A DNA stretch of 64,000 bases from Flagellimonas okinawensis (GTDB lineage: Bacteria > Bacteroidota > Bacteroidia > Flavobacteriales > Flavobacteriaceae): positions 620,001 through 684,000 of the forward strand of contig NZ_JARFVA010000001.1 of assembly GCF_029194005.1 (NCBI RefSeq). Direction: 5' to 3'. A program made the position numbers and the translations under genes. This document shows, piece after piece, positions 53,784-63,600 of the stretch. The notes beneath the pieces are model-generated. The model saw nothing but the letters and a program-made list of their open reading frames with translations. It was not told the origin of the DNA and did no database searches. Within the stretch, counting starts at the first letter, position 1; each line of letters starts with the position of its first letter.

Positions 53784-55091
53784 TTATTCTTCCTCGACCG
53801 TACGCTTTTTCCCCAAAAACAATCGTTCCCCGAAAAAAATAAGCACCATCAATACCAGGGCAACAATGACCACCAAAAGATCACTACCGGCCTTTGACCA
53901 AATAAAGGCGCCCAACACCAGTACATCCAGCACAAGGGCCGTAATGAGGATAATGGGATTTGCACCGATTTCCTTTCGTAGATTGTTTAGGACCCCCCAA
54001 TGGATCCCGATATCCATGATCAAATAAAAGATGGCCCCCAATGCAGCGATCCGGCTCAGATCGAACAACATGGTGAGCCCTATGGCAATCACCACGGTAT
54101 ACACCAACATATGTTTCTGTATGTCCCCGGGAATCCCAAAATGTCGATGTGGTATCAATTCCTTTTCAGTGAGCATGGTGGTCATCCGGGAAACGGCAAA
54201 AATGCTGGCAACGACCCCGGAAACGGTGGATATGATCGCCAGACCAACGGTGAACCAGACCCCATATTTTCCAAAAGCGGGTCTGGATGCCTCGGCCAGC
54301 GAATAGTCCTTGGCCGCAATGATTTCCTGGATGGAAAGATTGGAAGAGACCGCAAATGCCACCATGAGATAGACCAGGGTACATATCACCAAAGAAATGA
54401 CAATGGCCCGTCCCACGTTACGTTTGGGATCGACGATCTCATCCCCACTATTGGTAATGGTGGTAAAACCCTTATAGGCCAATATCGACAGTGCCAATGC
54501 CCCCAAATAATCCACCAGGGAATGCTCGGTCAAGGACTGGGAAGGAACGACCTGATCAAAGGTAAATCCAGCTGCCCAAAGGCCACCAATGGCAAAAACC
54601 GCTATCCCGCCGATTTTTAGTATGGCCATGACCAAGGACGATCCCCCGATAGCTTTGTTTCCCATCACATTGACAATAAAGGCTGTGATCAACAACAATA
54701 CCCCAAGGATCGGGGGCCAGAATCCTTTCGACTCCACATCAAAAAGCTCCAATACGTAGGTCCCGAACGTCCGGGCCACCAAACTCTCATTGATGACCAT
54801 GGAAAGGGCCATCAGCAGTGCACCGGTGGCGGTCCAGGCCGTTTTACCGTAAACCTTTTTGAGGTACATGCCAATGCCCCCGGCAGAGGGGTAGGTATTG
54901 GACATTTTGACATAGGTGTAGGAACTGAAACCTGAGATGACTGCCCCGATTAAAAAAGCAAAGGGAAACCATTGGCCGGAGAGTTCGGCAACCTGACCCA
55001 AGAGCGCAAAAATTCCCGCACCGATCATCACACCGGTTCCCAAAGCAATGGTATTGGTCAGACTCAGGCTATTTTTTTTGTATTCTGCCAT
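53784..55091 (-). CDS. APC-family amino acid/polyamine permease
   Basis: A 435-aa protein with twelve predicted transmembrane helices and the APC signature near the start (TNTIALGTGVMIGAGIFALLG) and mid-protein LSILAYKGFTTITNSGDEI. The substrate is not predictable. It is encoded between the multicopper oxidase (which ends at its start) and the DUF3347 gene with a 131-bp gap; a permease in a copper operon is odd unless it imports a ligand such as histidine, glutamate or cysteine that buffers metal. The start at 55091 is directly followed by the multicopper oxidase stop, so the pair is coupled. Confidence 0.87.
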   Translation of the reverse strand: MAEYKKNSLSLTNTIALGTGVMIGAGIFALLGQVAELSGQWFPFAFLIGAVISGFSSYTYVKMSNTYPSAGGIGMYLKKVYGKTAWTATGALLMALSMVINESLVARTFGTYVLELFDVESKGFWPPILGVLLLITAFIVNVMGNKAIGGSSLVMAILKIGGIAVFAIGGLWAAGFTFDQVVPSQSLTEHSLVDYLGALALSILAYKGFTTITNSGDEIVDPKRNVGRAIVISLVICTLVYLMVAFAVSSNLSIQEIIAAKDYSLAEASRPAFGKYGVWFTVGLAIISTVSGVVASIFAVSRMTTMLTEKELIPHRHFGIPGDIQKHMLVYTVVIAIGLTMLFDLSRIAALGAIFYLIMDIGIHWGVLNNLRKEIGANPIILITALVLDVLVLGAFIWSKAGSDLLVVIVALVLMVLIFFGERLFLGKKRTVEEE

Positions 55092-57551
55092 TTAAAAACG
55101 GGCTAGCAGGCCTCCGCCCCAACCATATCGGTTGTTGTAATTGGCCTGGATTGAAAAATTACGTGAAAGGATATAGGAGGCCCCTACCAGCCATTGGGTC
55201 TCACTTTCATAGGATGAATTCCCCAAATCGTTGACCCATCCAAAATCGGCCCGAAATTCATATTCCCCCTCGAGGAAAATCCTGGGAAAAAGCAATAGTT
55301 CCCTATCCAACCTTATTCTTGGACGCAGCTGGTGGTCCATACTCACATCCATATTAAAGCGGTATGGGGTAAAATACTTGACCCCTATCAGTCCCACTGT
55401 ATTGAAACGGTCATAGGAATCAGGGATGGAGGTTTCCGTGTTTACCCCTGCATAGACCCGTACCCAGTCATTGAGATACCTGTTATAATTGACTTCCACC
55501 TCGGCATTTTGGTCGTAGTCAAATTCTGCCCGTACCCCAAATTCATTCCTGATATTACTTGAAACAAGGAAGAGTTCATTAAAATTGGAACCCAATCTGG
55601 CAGCACCCCAAGCATAATAATGGTCAGTTTCATCTACCAACTTTTGAACAGGAAAATCCTTCATCCTCAGATCCCTTGGGGTATCATAACTGAAAACCCT
55701 GGCCATGCCCCCCATCATGTGGTAGAGGATATGACAGTGGAAAAACCAATCCCCGTACTCTTCATTATAAAATTCGATGACCACTTTCTGCATGGGCGGC
55801 ACATTGACCGTATGTTTCAAGGGTGACTTTTCACCATTCTCATTGATGACCCTGAAATAATGCCCATGGAGGTGCATCGGATGGTGCATCATGGTCAGGT
55901 TGTTGAGGGTGATCCGGGTTACTTCCCCACCTTTGATCTTGATCTTATCGGTTTCTGAAAGTGGCACACCGTTCATACTCCAGATATACCGTTGCATATT
56001 TCCCGTCAGGTTCAACAGAATGTCATTGACGGGCAGATCGGCATTATAGGTAGTACTTTCCTTTGCTTTTAAGAAGTCATAGTTGAAATACGTTTTACGG
56101 GTATCGTAATCAAAAGCTGAAGTGTCTTTCTGCATCATTGGCATAGTCTGAACCATAGGGTTTTCCATCTTGTCCTTATGTCCGGTGGATTTCATTGACG
56201 TTGAATCCTTTTCCATTCCTGCCATATCCCCCATCTTTTTATCCATCTCCATGTGCCTATGATCTTCATTCGCATTCATAGGCCTTTTATCATCCATCTT
56301 CGCAATGGGTTTATCCTTTTGACCGCTCATTTTGGTCTTATCCATAGACATCCCATTGTGCATACCCATATCCATGCTGCCATCCTTCATGTCCATCTGC
56401 ATTCCGTACTTGTGCATGAGATATTCGGGTGTGTTCTTTTTTTTGTTGCCGGCCATTGCCGGAGCCCCCATTTTCATGTCCATTCGGGCCATTTGTTTCA
56501 TCATCGCCACTTTGTCGGGCCTATCGATGGTCGTTGCGGGAAAAAGCGTTCCCTGACCTAAGTGCAACGAGGTATGCCCGGAGCCGTCCTGTGCCGTGGC
56601 GGTTACCTCCAAAGTGCCTTCAGGAACGGTCACGATGACATCATAGGTCTCGGCAATGCCAAAAAGAAAACGACTTTTGGAAACAGGCTCCACATCGACA
56701 CCATCCCCGGAAACCACCATGGGGTTACCGCCACCGAAATCCATCCAATAATAGGTGGAGGCAGAGGCATTGACGAACCTGAGCCGCACTTTTTCCCCTG
56801 GTTTGAAATCAGGGTATTCGGCCAATGTTTTCCCATTGGTCAAAAATGCGGGGTAGTAGATATCCGCAATATCCGCTCCCTCCATACGATCTCGCCAAAA
56901 TTTGAGCTGTGCACCTAGTGCACCTTCCTTGATGACCCTGCTCAAGGGCACCGCGGTCCCTTTTTTGACCTGGTACCACTCGTTTCCCCGTTTAAGGTTT
57001 CGGAGCACGTTCATGGCCTTTTCGTTCGTCCAATCGGAAAGCACCACGACCAAATCCTTATCGTAGTCCAACGTCTTTTCCTTGGGATGGATCAGTATCG
57101 AGCCATACACCCCCTTTTGCTCTTGCAGCATGGTGTGGGAATGGTACCAATAGGTACCTGATTGGTTGATCGGAATCCGATATTGGAAAGTTGTGCCAGG
57201 TTCTATGGGCGGTGTGGTCAAATAGGGAACCCCGTCATAAAAATTGGGCAAGATCAATCCATGCCAGTGTACGGAGGTTTCCACATCCATCTTATTGGTC
57301 ACGTTGATCAGGGCGAGGTCACCCTCGTTGAATTCCAAGACCGGTCCCGGAATACTCCCATTGATGGTCATTGCATCGGCAGTGACCCCACCGAGGGTCA
57401 ATTTGTTCTGTTCCAGTACAAGATTGTATTCCCGAACGGGTCTACCTTCCTCTTTTCTGTCCTCACCATTTGTCCCCACTTGCCCAAAAACATGGGTCGT
57501 CAAGGCAGTTAGGACAAAAAACAAGATTTTAGATTTCAATATTTTCATCAT
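55092..57551 (-). CDS. Multicopper oxidase fused to a CopB-like outer-membrane domain
   Basis: An 819-aa protein. After a signal peptide (...HVFGQ) it has three cupredoxin domains: type 2/3 copper ligands H95 and H97 (HWHG) and H137 and H139 (YHSH), then HHPMHLHGH (556-564) and the type 1 site H-C-H (605-607) with H611-M612. Between domains 2 and 3 lies a Met/His-rich insert (about 349-483, more than 25 Met), typical of copper-binding CopA/PcoA-type oxidases. From about 640 to the end the sequence is beta-strand-rich and matches copper resistance protein B (CopB/PcoB), which in proteobacteria is a separate outer-membrane protein. The fusion would couple Cu(I) oxidation to outer-membrane binding. 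Confidence 0.85.
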   Translation of the reverse strand: MMKILKSKILFFVLTALTTHVFGQVGTNGEDRKEEGRPVREYNLVLEQNKLTLGGVTADAMTINGSIPGPVLEFNEGDLALINVTNKMDVETSVHWHGLILPNFYDGVPYLTTPPIEPGTTFQYRIPINQSGTYWYHSHTMLQEQKGVYGSILIHPKEKTLDYDKDLVVVLSDWTNEKAMNVLRNLKRGNEWYQVKKGTAVPLSRVIKEGALGAQLKFWRDRMEGADIADIYYPAFLTNGKTLAEYPDFKPGEKVRLRFVNASASTYYWMDFGGGNPMVVSGDGVDVEPVSKSRFLFGIAETYDVIVTVPEGTLEVTATAQDGSGHTSLHLGQGTLFPATTIDRPDKVAMMKQMARMDMKMGAPAMAGNKKKNTPEYLMHKYGMQMDMKDGSMDMGMHNGMSMDKTKMSGQKDKPIAKMDDKRPMNANEDHRHMEMDKKMGDMAGMEKDSTSMKSTGHKDKMENPMVQTMPMMQKDTSAFDYDTRKTYFNYDFLKAKESTTYNADLPVNDILLNLTGNMQRYIWSMNGVPLSETDKIKIKGGEVTRITLNNLTMMHHPMHLHGHYFRVINENGEKSPLKHTVNVPPMQKVVIEFYNEEYGDWFFHCHILYHMMGGMARVFSYDTPRDLRMKDFPVQKLVDETDHYYAWGAARLGSNFNELFLVSSNIRNEFGVRAEFDYDQNAEVEVNYNRYLNDWVRVYAGVNTETSIPDSYDRFNTVGLIGVKYFTPYRFNMDVSMDHQLRPRIRLDRELLLFPRIFLEGEYEFRADFGWVNDLGNSSYESETQWLVGASYILSRNFSIQANYNNRYGWGGGLLARF

Positions 57552-57573
57552 TCATTCATTTACATTTGTTCAA

Positions 57574-59415
57574 TTACATTTCATCGGTGATTTCACCGCA
57601 GGTCAACATAGCCTCTCCGAAATAGGGATTTTTGATCTCTTTGGTCGTACTCAACCAATAGGCACCTTTGTTGTTATCGGCCATCGGGCAAAACTGTTCG
57701 TATATCTTTTGATCGACCCCAAAAAGCTTGACACCTTTGGATAGATGGGCGGACAGATGTTTAAAATGATCGCGTTGCGCTTTGATATCCGATATCTTTG
57801 AAATGGAATTCGCCGAATTGGAGATTTCCTTCGATATCGTCATCCAATGGCCGTGCGCCTTTTTGTCCGTCAATTGTTTCATATCCACATGTTCCAAGGC
57901 CGACAACACTTTTTTTGCAGCGGCATTGGACTTGGCGGCATTATCATTGACAAGCGCATCCTTTAACTCCAAGTAGGCGCTCAACACCTGTTTCAATTGG
58001 TTCTGAAATATCCCTGTCGCCGCTATTCGCTGGTCCATGTCGGAATGGTCCGTTTTACTTTCCTGTTTGACATCCCCCATATCCATTTCCGAATGATCGC
58101 TACCGCCTGTACCCTTGTCATCCCCCATCTTCATGCCTCCGTGGTTATGTCCCGTCATGGCGGGCCCACCTTCAGGATTCATCATGCTCGGTTTCCCGGC
58201 CAATTGGGCCGCCGCGTCGATACTAAAGGTCCCGTTTACCGCGATCTCATCCCCTTCTTGCAGCCCCTCCTTGACAATGAAACCATTTCCCAACGATGGT
58301 CCCAAGGTGACATCGCGCAACACAAAATTCACCCCATTGGATGTGGTATTCTTGATGTATACCACAGAACGTTCCCCGGTCCACATCACTGCCGACTTAG
58401 GAATGGTTATCGCTTCTGATGCAATGGGCTGTTTTGCTTTTACGGTTCCGGAAGCGAACATTTCCGGCTTTAACCTTAAACCGGTGTTCCCGATCTCGAT
58501 TCTGGCCTTGGCAACCCTTGTCATGGGATTGATCACCGGGTCGATATAGGAAATCCTGCCTTTGAAGTTTTCGCCCGGGAGCGAGGGTATGGTAAAGACC
58601 ACTTCATCGCCTTTTCTTACCCAGGGCATGTCGGACTCATAAATATCGAACAGTACCCAAACGCTGTTCAGGTTGGCAATTTGATATAATGCCTTGCCCT
58701 TGTTGACATAGTCGCCAAGGTTTACCATTTTTTCGGTAACGTAGCCTGAAACATCGGCATGTATCGGCAATTCCTCCTTAACGGTCCCGGATTGAAGTAT
58801 CTGTGCGATTTGGTTGTCGGAAAGCTTCCAGTTTTTTAATTTTTCCTTGGCGGCATTAAAAAACTGCGGTTGGGTGTCCGCCACCTTTCTTGCTTCAAAA
58901 AGTTCCTCTTGTGCAGTGACCAGGTCAGGGGAATAAATATAGGCGATGATCTGCCCCTGCTTGATATACTCCCCTGTAAAATTCACCATTAGCCTTTCCA
59001 CCCTGCCGGGAATATGGGAAGATTGGGAATAGATCGATCGTTCATCCGCTTCCACCTTGCCATTAAGATCGATCAATTTGACCGGGGCGGTCTTGCCCAC
59101 GATTTCCGTAGTGACATTGGCAAGCTGCATGGCGGTTTTCGACATGCTAACGGCCATGGGGTCAAGTTCCGAACCGTTGTCATTTTCCAAAGGGATCAAG
59201 TCCATCCCACAAATGGGACAATCTCCCGGTTCCGTCTGTCTGATCTGGGGATGCATGGAGCAGGTCCAAATGGTTTCTCCCGATACTTCCGAAGTATGTT
59301 GGTGTTCCTCTGTGGCATTGCCCTTGGAGCCCCCGAACAATAGCCATCCCAGCAAAAGTCCAAGAACCAAGGTGGACAAGGCTATTTTTACTATTTTTTG
59401 TGTTTCTGATTTCAT
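57574..59415 (-). CDS. cusB: CusB-like RND periplasmic adaptor with heavy-metal-binding N-terminus and DUF3347 C-terminus
   Basis: A 613-aa membrane-fusion protein. The N-terminal membrane segment (about 10-27) is followed by an HMBD zinc-finger-like metal site (W-T-C52-S-M-H55-P...C66-P-I-C69-G-M-D-L), then the barrel-sandwich, hairpin and beta-barrel domains of CusB-type adaptors (VEADERSIYSQSSHIPGRVE; NLNSVWVLFDIYES; YIDPVINPMTRVAKA), a His/Met-rich linker (about 415-450) and a C-terminal DUF3347 domain (about 460-613) with the CPMADNNKGAY motif. Longer than E. coli CusB (about 400 aa) because of both additions. It links the RND pump to CusC. Confidence 0.9.
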   Translation of the reverse strand: MKSETQKIVKIALSTLVLGLLLGWLLFGGSKGNATEEHQHTSEVSGETIWTCSMHPQIRQTEPGDCPICGMDLIPLENDNGSELDPMAVSMSKTAMQLANVTTEIVGKTAPVKLIDLNGKVEADERSIYSQSSHIPGRVERLMVNFTGEYIKQGQIIAYIYSPDLVTAQEELFEARKVADTQPQFFNAAKEKLKNWKLSDNQIAQILQSGTVKEELPIHADVSGYVTEKMVNLGDYVNKGKALYQIANLNSVWVLFDIYESDMPWVRKGDEVVFTIPSLPGENFKGRISYIDPVINPMTRVAKARIEIGNTGLRLKPEMFASGTVKAKQPIASEAITIPKSAVMWTGERSVVYIKNTTSNGVNFVLRDVTLGPSLGNGFIVKEGLQEGDEIAVNGTFSIDAAAQLAGKPSMMNPEGGPAMTGHNHGGMKMGDDKGTGGSDHSEMDMGDVKQESKTDHSDMDQRIAATGIFQNQLKQVLSAYLELKDALVNDNAAKSNAAAKKVLSALEHVDMKQLTDKKAHGHWMTISKEISNSANSISKISDIKAQRDHFKHLSAHLSKGVKLFGVDQKIYEQFCPMADNNKGAYWLSTTKEIKNPYFGEAMLTCGEITDEM

Positions 59416-59419
59416 CTGA

Positions 59420-60643
59420 TTATTTTTTTGCCGTGATATAGTTAAACTTGGCCAACGCTATTTCATATTGCGTCAATGCGCTTATTTTCAATTTAGTATA
59501 CTTCAACAATTGTTGCTGCATTCGCAACACCTCCTCGAAGTCCTTCCCGGAATTCCCATAGGCTGTGAACAACAGATTGAGTGCTTGTTCCGATTCCATG
59601 ATCTGTTCATCAAAGAGGGAAATCAAATCCGTCTGCTGCCTTATGTCAAAAACGGCCATTTCATAATTGGTCTTCAATGTATTGGTGACTTCCTTTTTTT
59701 GCAGTGCATAACTTTCCTGCATCAATTGGGCCTCCTTTTCGGCTGCCCTGTACTTACCCCTGAATAGGGGCAGGCTCAAGGTAACCATGGGCATCAATAC
59801 ATCCTTGCCATTATCGGGAACCACCATGTCGGTACGCTTATCAACCATTACATAGTCCAGTCCGACCCCCACTTTTGGCAGGCCTTGTTTAAGGGCTGCC
59901 CTTTCGGATGCCGCTGCAGCCTTGACCTTTAATTCCAGGGAATTCAAGAGCGGATGGTCCACTACCAAGGAATCTTTGACATAATCAATGGGCAGTACAT
60001 TGACCCCAAAGGTCTCAGGGATGTTTATTTGTTCATCTTCCTTACGGTCCAATAGTTTATTGAAGGACGCCAAAAGGGGGATTTCCTTGTTTTTCAGGAC
60101 GCCCAAATTCGTCCGGGCTTCCTTTAAAAGCACGTCCACCCTTAAGACATCGACCAATGATCCCAGGCCATTTTTGAATTTCGTATTGGAAACCGTCCTG
60201 TAGGATTCCAAAATGGCGATGTTGTCCTCTTCGATCCGTACCCACTCCTTAAGTTCGTACAATGGGAAATAAGCTGCCGAAACCTCGTAATAAAGTTTGT
60301 TCCTGGCGTCCAAAAAGGACTGGTACTTGGCCTCTGCCATAAGTGCAGCGGCATCACCTTGGGCCTTTAGCGTTCCAAACCAAGGAAACATCTGGGTCAG
60401 TGAAAACCTTGCTTTTTGGGGCCCTACCCTGGTTTCGACCGGGGAGATGAAGTACCCAAAGGACAAGTTTGGATCTGGTAAAGCCTTCACCTGCGGTACT
60501 TTTTGTAACGCCGCCTCAAAATCTTTGTACTGTGAAAGCAACCCTGGGTTGTTCTCAGCCGCTACCTTAAAGTAATCCTCCAAGGTCTGGCCGTTGGAAA
60601 GGATACTTGTCAAGACAAATAGGATGGTCAATACATTTTTCAT
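59420..60643 (-). CDS. cusC: CusC-like TolC-family outer-membrane efflux protein
   Basis: A 407-aa TolC-family protein with a signal peptide (...LSNGQ) and the two repeated long-helix/hairpin units (LSQYKDFEAALQKV...SAAYFPLYELKEW; LLNSLELKVKAAAASERAALKQ...LMQESYALQKKEV). It forms the outer-membrane channel of the Cus-type pump; being about 407 aa it is somewhat shorter than E. coli CusC (about 460) and it has no lipobox. It starts 1 bp after the cusA stop and ends 4 bp before cusB, so the three pump genes are coupled. Confidence 0.9.
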   Translation of the reverse strand: MKNVLTILFVLTSILSNGQTLEDYFKVAAENNPGLLSQYKDFEAALQKVPQVKALPDPNLSFGYFISPVETRVGPQKARFSLTQMFPWFGTLKAQGDAAALMAEAKYQSFLDARNKLYYEVSAAYFPLYELKEWVRIEEDNIAILESYRTVSNTKFKNGLGSLVDVLRVDVLLKEARTNLGVLKNKEIPLLASFNKLLDRKEDEQINIPETFGVNVLPIDYVKDSLVVDHPLLNSLELKVKAAAASERAALKQGLPKVGVGLDYVMVDKRTDMVVPDNGKDVLMPMVTLSLPLFRGKYRAAEKEAQLMQESYALQKKEVTNTLKTNYEMAVFDIRQQTDLISLFDEQIMESEQALNLLFTAYGNSGKDFEEVLRMQQQLLKYTKLKISALTQYEIALAKFNYITAKK

Positions 60644-60644
60644 T

Positions 60645-63600
60645 TTACTGTATTTTTTTCAATGCTTTGTTGCGATTTTTAATGACTGTTTCCCTCCAAT
60701 ATGCTTGGAGTACCGGGACCACGAACATGGTCATGATCTGTATGGCCATTCCCCCAAAAGTCGGGATTGCCATGGGAATCATGATATCGGCCCCTTTTCC
60801 GGTCGAGGTCAGTACCGGCAAAAGGGCGATGATGGCCACGGCGGCCGTCATCATGGCGGGACGGACCCTTTTTTTCCCTGCCTCCAAAACCGCCGCTCTT
60901 ACATCCGGTACGGTTTGAGGGTTCTTTTCCTCAAAAACCTGGTGGATGTACGTACCCATGATGACACCATCATCGGTGGCAATACCGAAAAGTGCGATAA
61001 AACCAACCCAAACCGCAACGCTTAAATTGATCGTGTGCATTTGGAACAGATCCCGCATGTTGACCCCTGAAATGGCAAAATTCATGAACCAATCCTGACC
61101 ATAGAGCCAGAGCATTATGAAACCTCCCGCAAAAGCAACAAAAACCCCGGAAAAATGGATGGAGGATGCGATGACCGTCTTGAACTGAAAAAACAGGAGC
61201 AAGAAAATCACAATCAAACTGATCGGTATGACAATGGACAGTCTTTTCACTGCCCTGATTTGGTTCTCATAACTCCCTGAAAACTTATAGCTTATTCCGG
61301 CGGGAACCGTTAATTCCCCTGCATCGATTTTTTTCTGGATGGCTTCCTGGGCATCGTTCACCACATCGACTTCCGCAAAACCGTCCCGTTTATCAAAAAG
61401 CACATAGCCTACCAAAAAGGTGTTTTCGCTCTTGATGGCCTGAGGCCCGCGGACATATTCAAAATCCACCACTTGGGATAAGGGAATTTGCGCCCCTACC
61501 GGTGTGGGAATCAAAATTTTCTTCAACGATTCCGGGTCGTCCCTCAATTCCCTCGGGTAGCGCACCCGCACGGGAAAACGTTCCCTACCTTCAACGGTGG
61601 AGGTGATTTTCATCCCACCGATCGCTGTTTCGATGCTTTGCTGCACATCTTCAATGTTCAAACCATATCGGGATATCCCGTCCCTGTTGATATTGAGGTG
61701 CAAATAAGGTTTGCCCACTATTCTATCGGCGAATACGGCTTCTGCCTTGACCGAGGGCACTTCCTTCAAGATACCTTCCAATTGCATCCCAAAATCCTCG
61801 ATGGTCTTCAGATCGGGACCAAAAACCTTGATCCCCATGGGAGCGCGCATTCCGGTCTGCAACATCACCAACCGGGTTTCTATGGGCTGTAATTTGGGAG
61901 CAGAGGTTATGCCCGGGATCTTGGTGACCTTTACGATCTCATCCCAGATATCGTTGGGGGATTTGATATGAGGCCTCCAGTTTCGGAAAAACTCACCGTC
62001 CTCATCCACGATCAGGTCCTTCTCGGCAATCCCTAACTGCAAGGCCTCCTCATTGGTCAAAGTGTCTTTATGCTGGGTAATGAACCTGTCCTTTCGATCT
62101 ACTTTATAACGGACCCTATGTCCGTCTTCATTCACAATGAATTCAGGTTTATAGTTGATGATGTTCTCATACATGGAAATGGGTGCAGGGTCCAGTGCGG
62201 ATTCAACGCGACCGAGTTTACCGACAACCAAGTCCACTTCGGGTATGCTTCCCAAGAGCATATCCAACTGTCCAACCACCCTTTTGTTGTATTCCACCCC
62301 TGAATGCGGCATGGATGTCGGCATCAACAGGAACGAACCTTCATTGAGCGATGGCATGAACTCGGATCCTATTCCCGGGAATCTCTTGGAAGCTGCCTGC
62401 CATCCCGAGGTCTGTCTGACACTTTTCCAACCTACCGATTCAAAGCCTTTGGCCACGATTCCAAAGGTGCTATCGAACCCCAGCCAAACCAATACCCCAA
62501 AAAACAGGGTCACGAATGGGATGAGCATGAACTTTCCTTTGTTTTCCAGACACCACTTTAGGACCGGGGTATAGAAATGTACGATTCCCATCAAAGCGGC
62601 CAGGATAATGCCCACTAGGAACAACACAAAAAAGTAGTTGACCACAATACCGTTTTGGGGTCCCAAGGGCATCCATTCCTCGGTCAGGAAGAAGGAAGCG
62701 ATAAAAACGGTCAGTCCCAAATTGATATAGTTGGGAAACGATTTATAGTGCTCCGGCCATTTGGGTTCCATCAAATTGTTCAACCCAATGAGTGAAATGA
62801 CCAATGGCAACCACATCTGGGCATAAAATGCAAAAATAAGCCCGGTGGATATCAATAGAATGGACCAAAACCGTCGCACCCGTTTCTTGTCATAATCCAC
62901 CCCCATTACAAAATGGGCCAATGCCGGAAGCACAACGATTCCCAGCACAAAGGCGCTCAACAGGGCAAAGGTCTTGGTAAAGGCCAAGGGCCTAAATAGC
63001 TTCCCTTCTGCCGATTGCATGGCAAAGACAGGCACAAAGCTCACGACGGTGGTCGCCAATGCGGTCGTAATTGCCGAGGCCACTTCCACGGTGGCCTTAT
63101 ATATTACCTGAATGAGTTCCTTGCCCTTGGCACCATGGTTCTCGGGCATTTCCAAATGACGGATAATGTTCTCGACGAACACGATCCCCACGTCCACCAT
63201 CACCCCTATGGCAATGGCTATCCCGGAAAGGGCCACCACATTGGCATCTACCCCGGCATATTGCATGACAATAAAGGTCATTAGGACCCCGACAGGCAAT
63301 AGACTGGATATGATCACAGAGGCCCTCAGGTTGAGGACAAGTACCAGTACAACGATGATGCTGATCAGTATTTCGTGGGACAGGGCATTTTCCAAAGTAC
63401 CTATGGTCTCGTGGATGAGCTGTGTCCGGTCATAAAACGGGACCACGGTCAATTGGCTTTCCACACCATTGGCCAATGTCTTTTTGGGCAAACCGGGTGC
63501 GATTTCCTTGATCTTGTCCTTCACATTATTGATGACCGCCAAAGGATTGGAACCATAACGGGCGACCACGACGCCACCTACCACTTCGGCGCCCCCTTTA

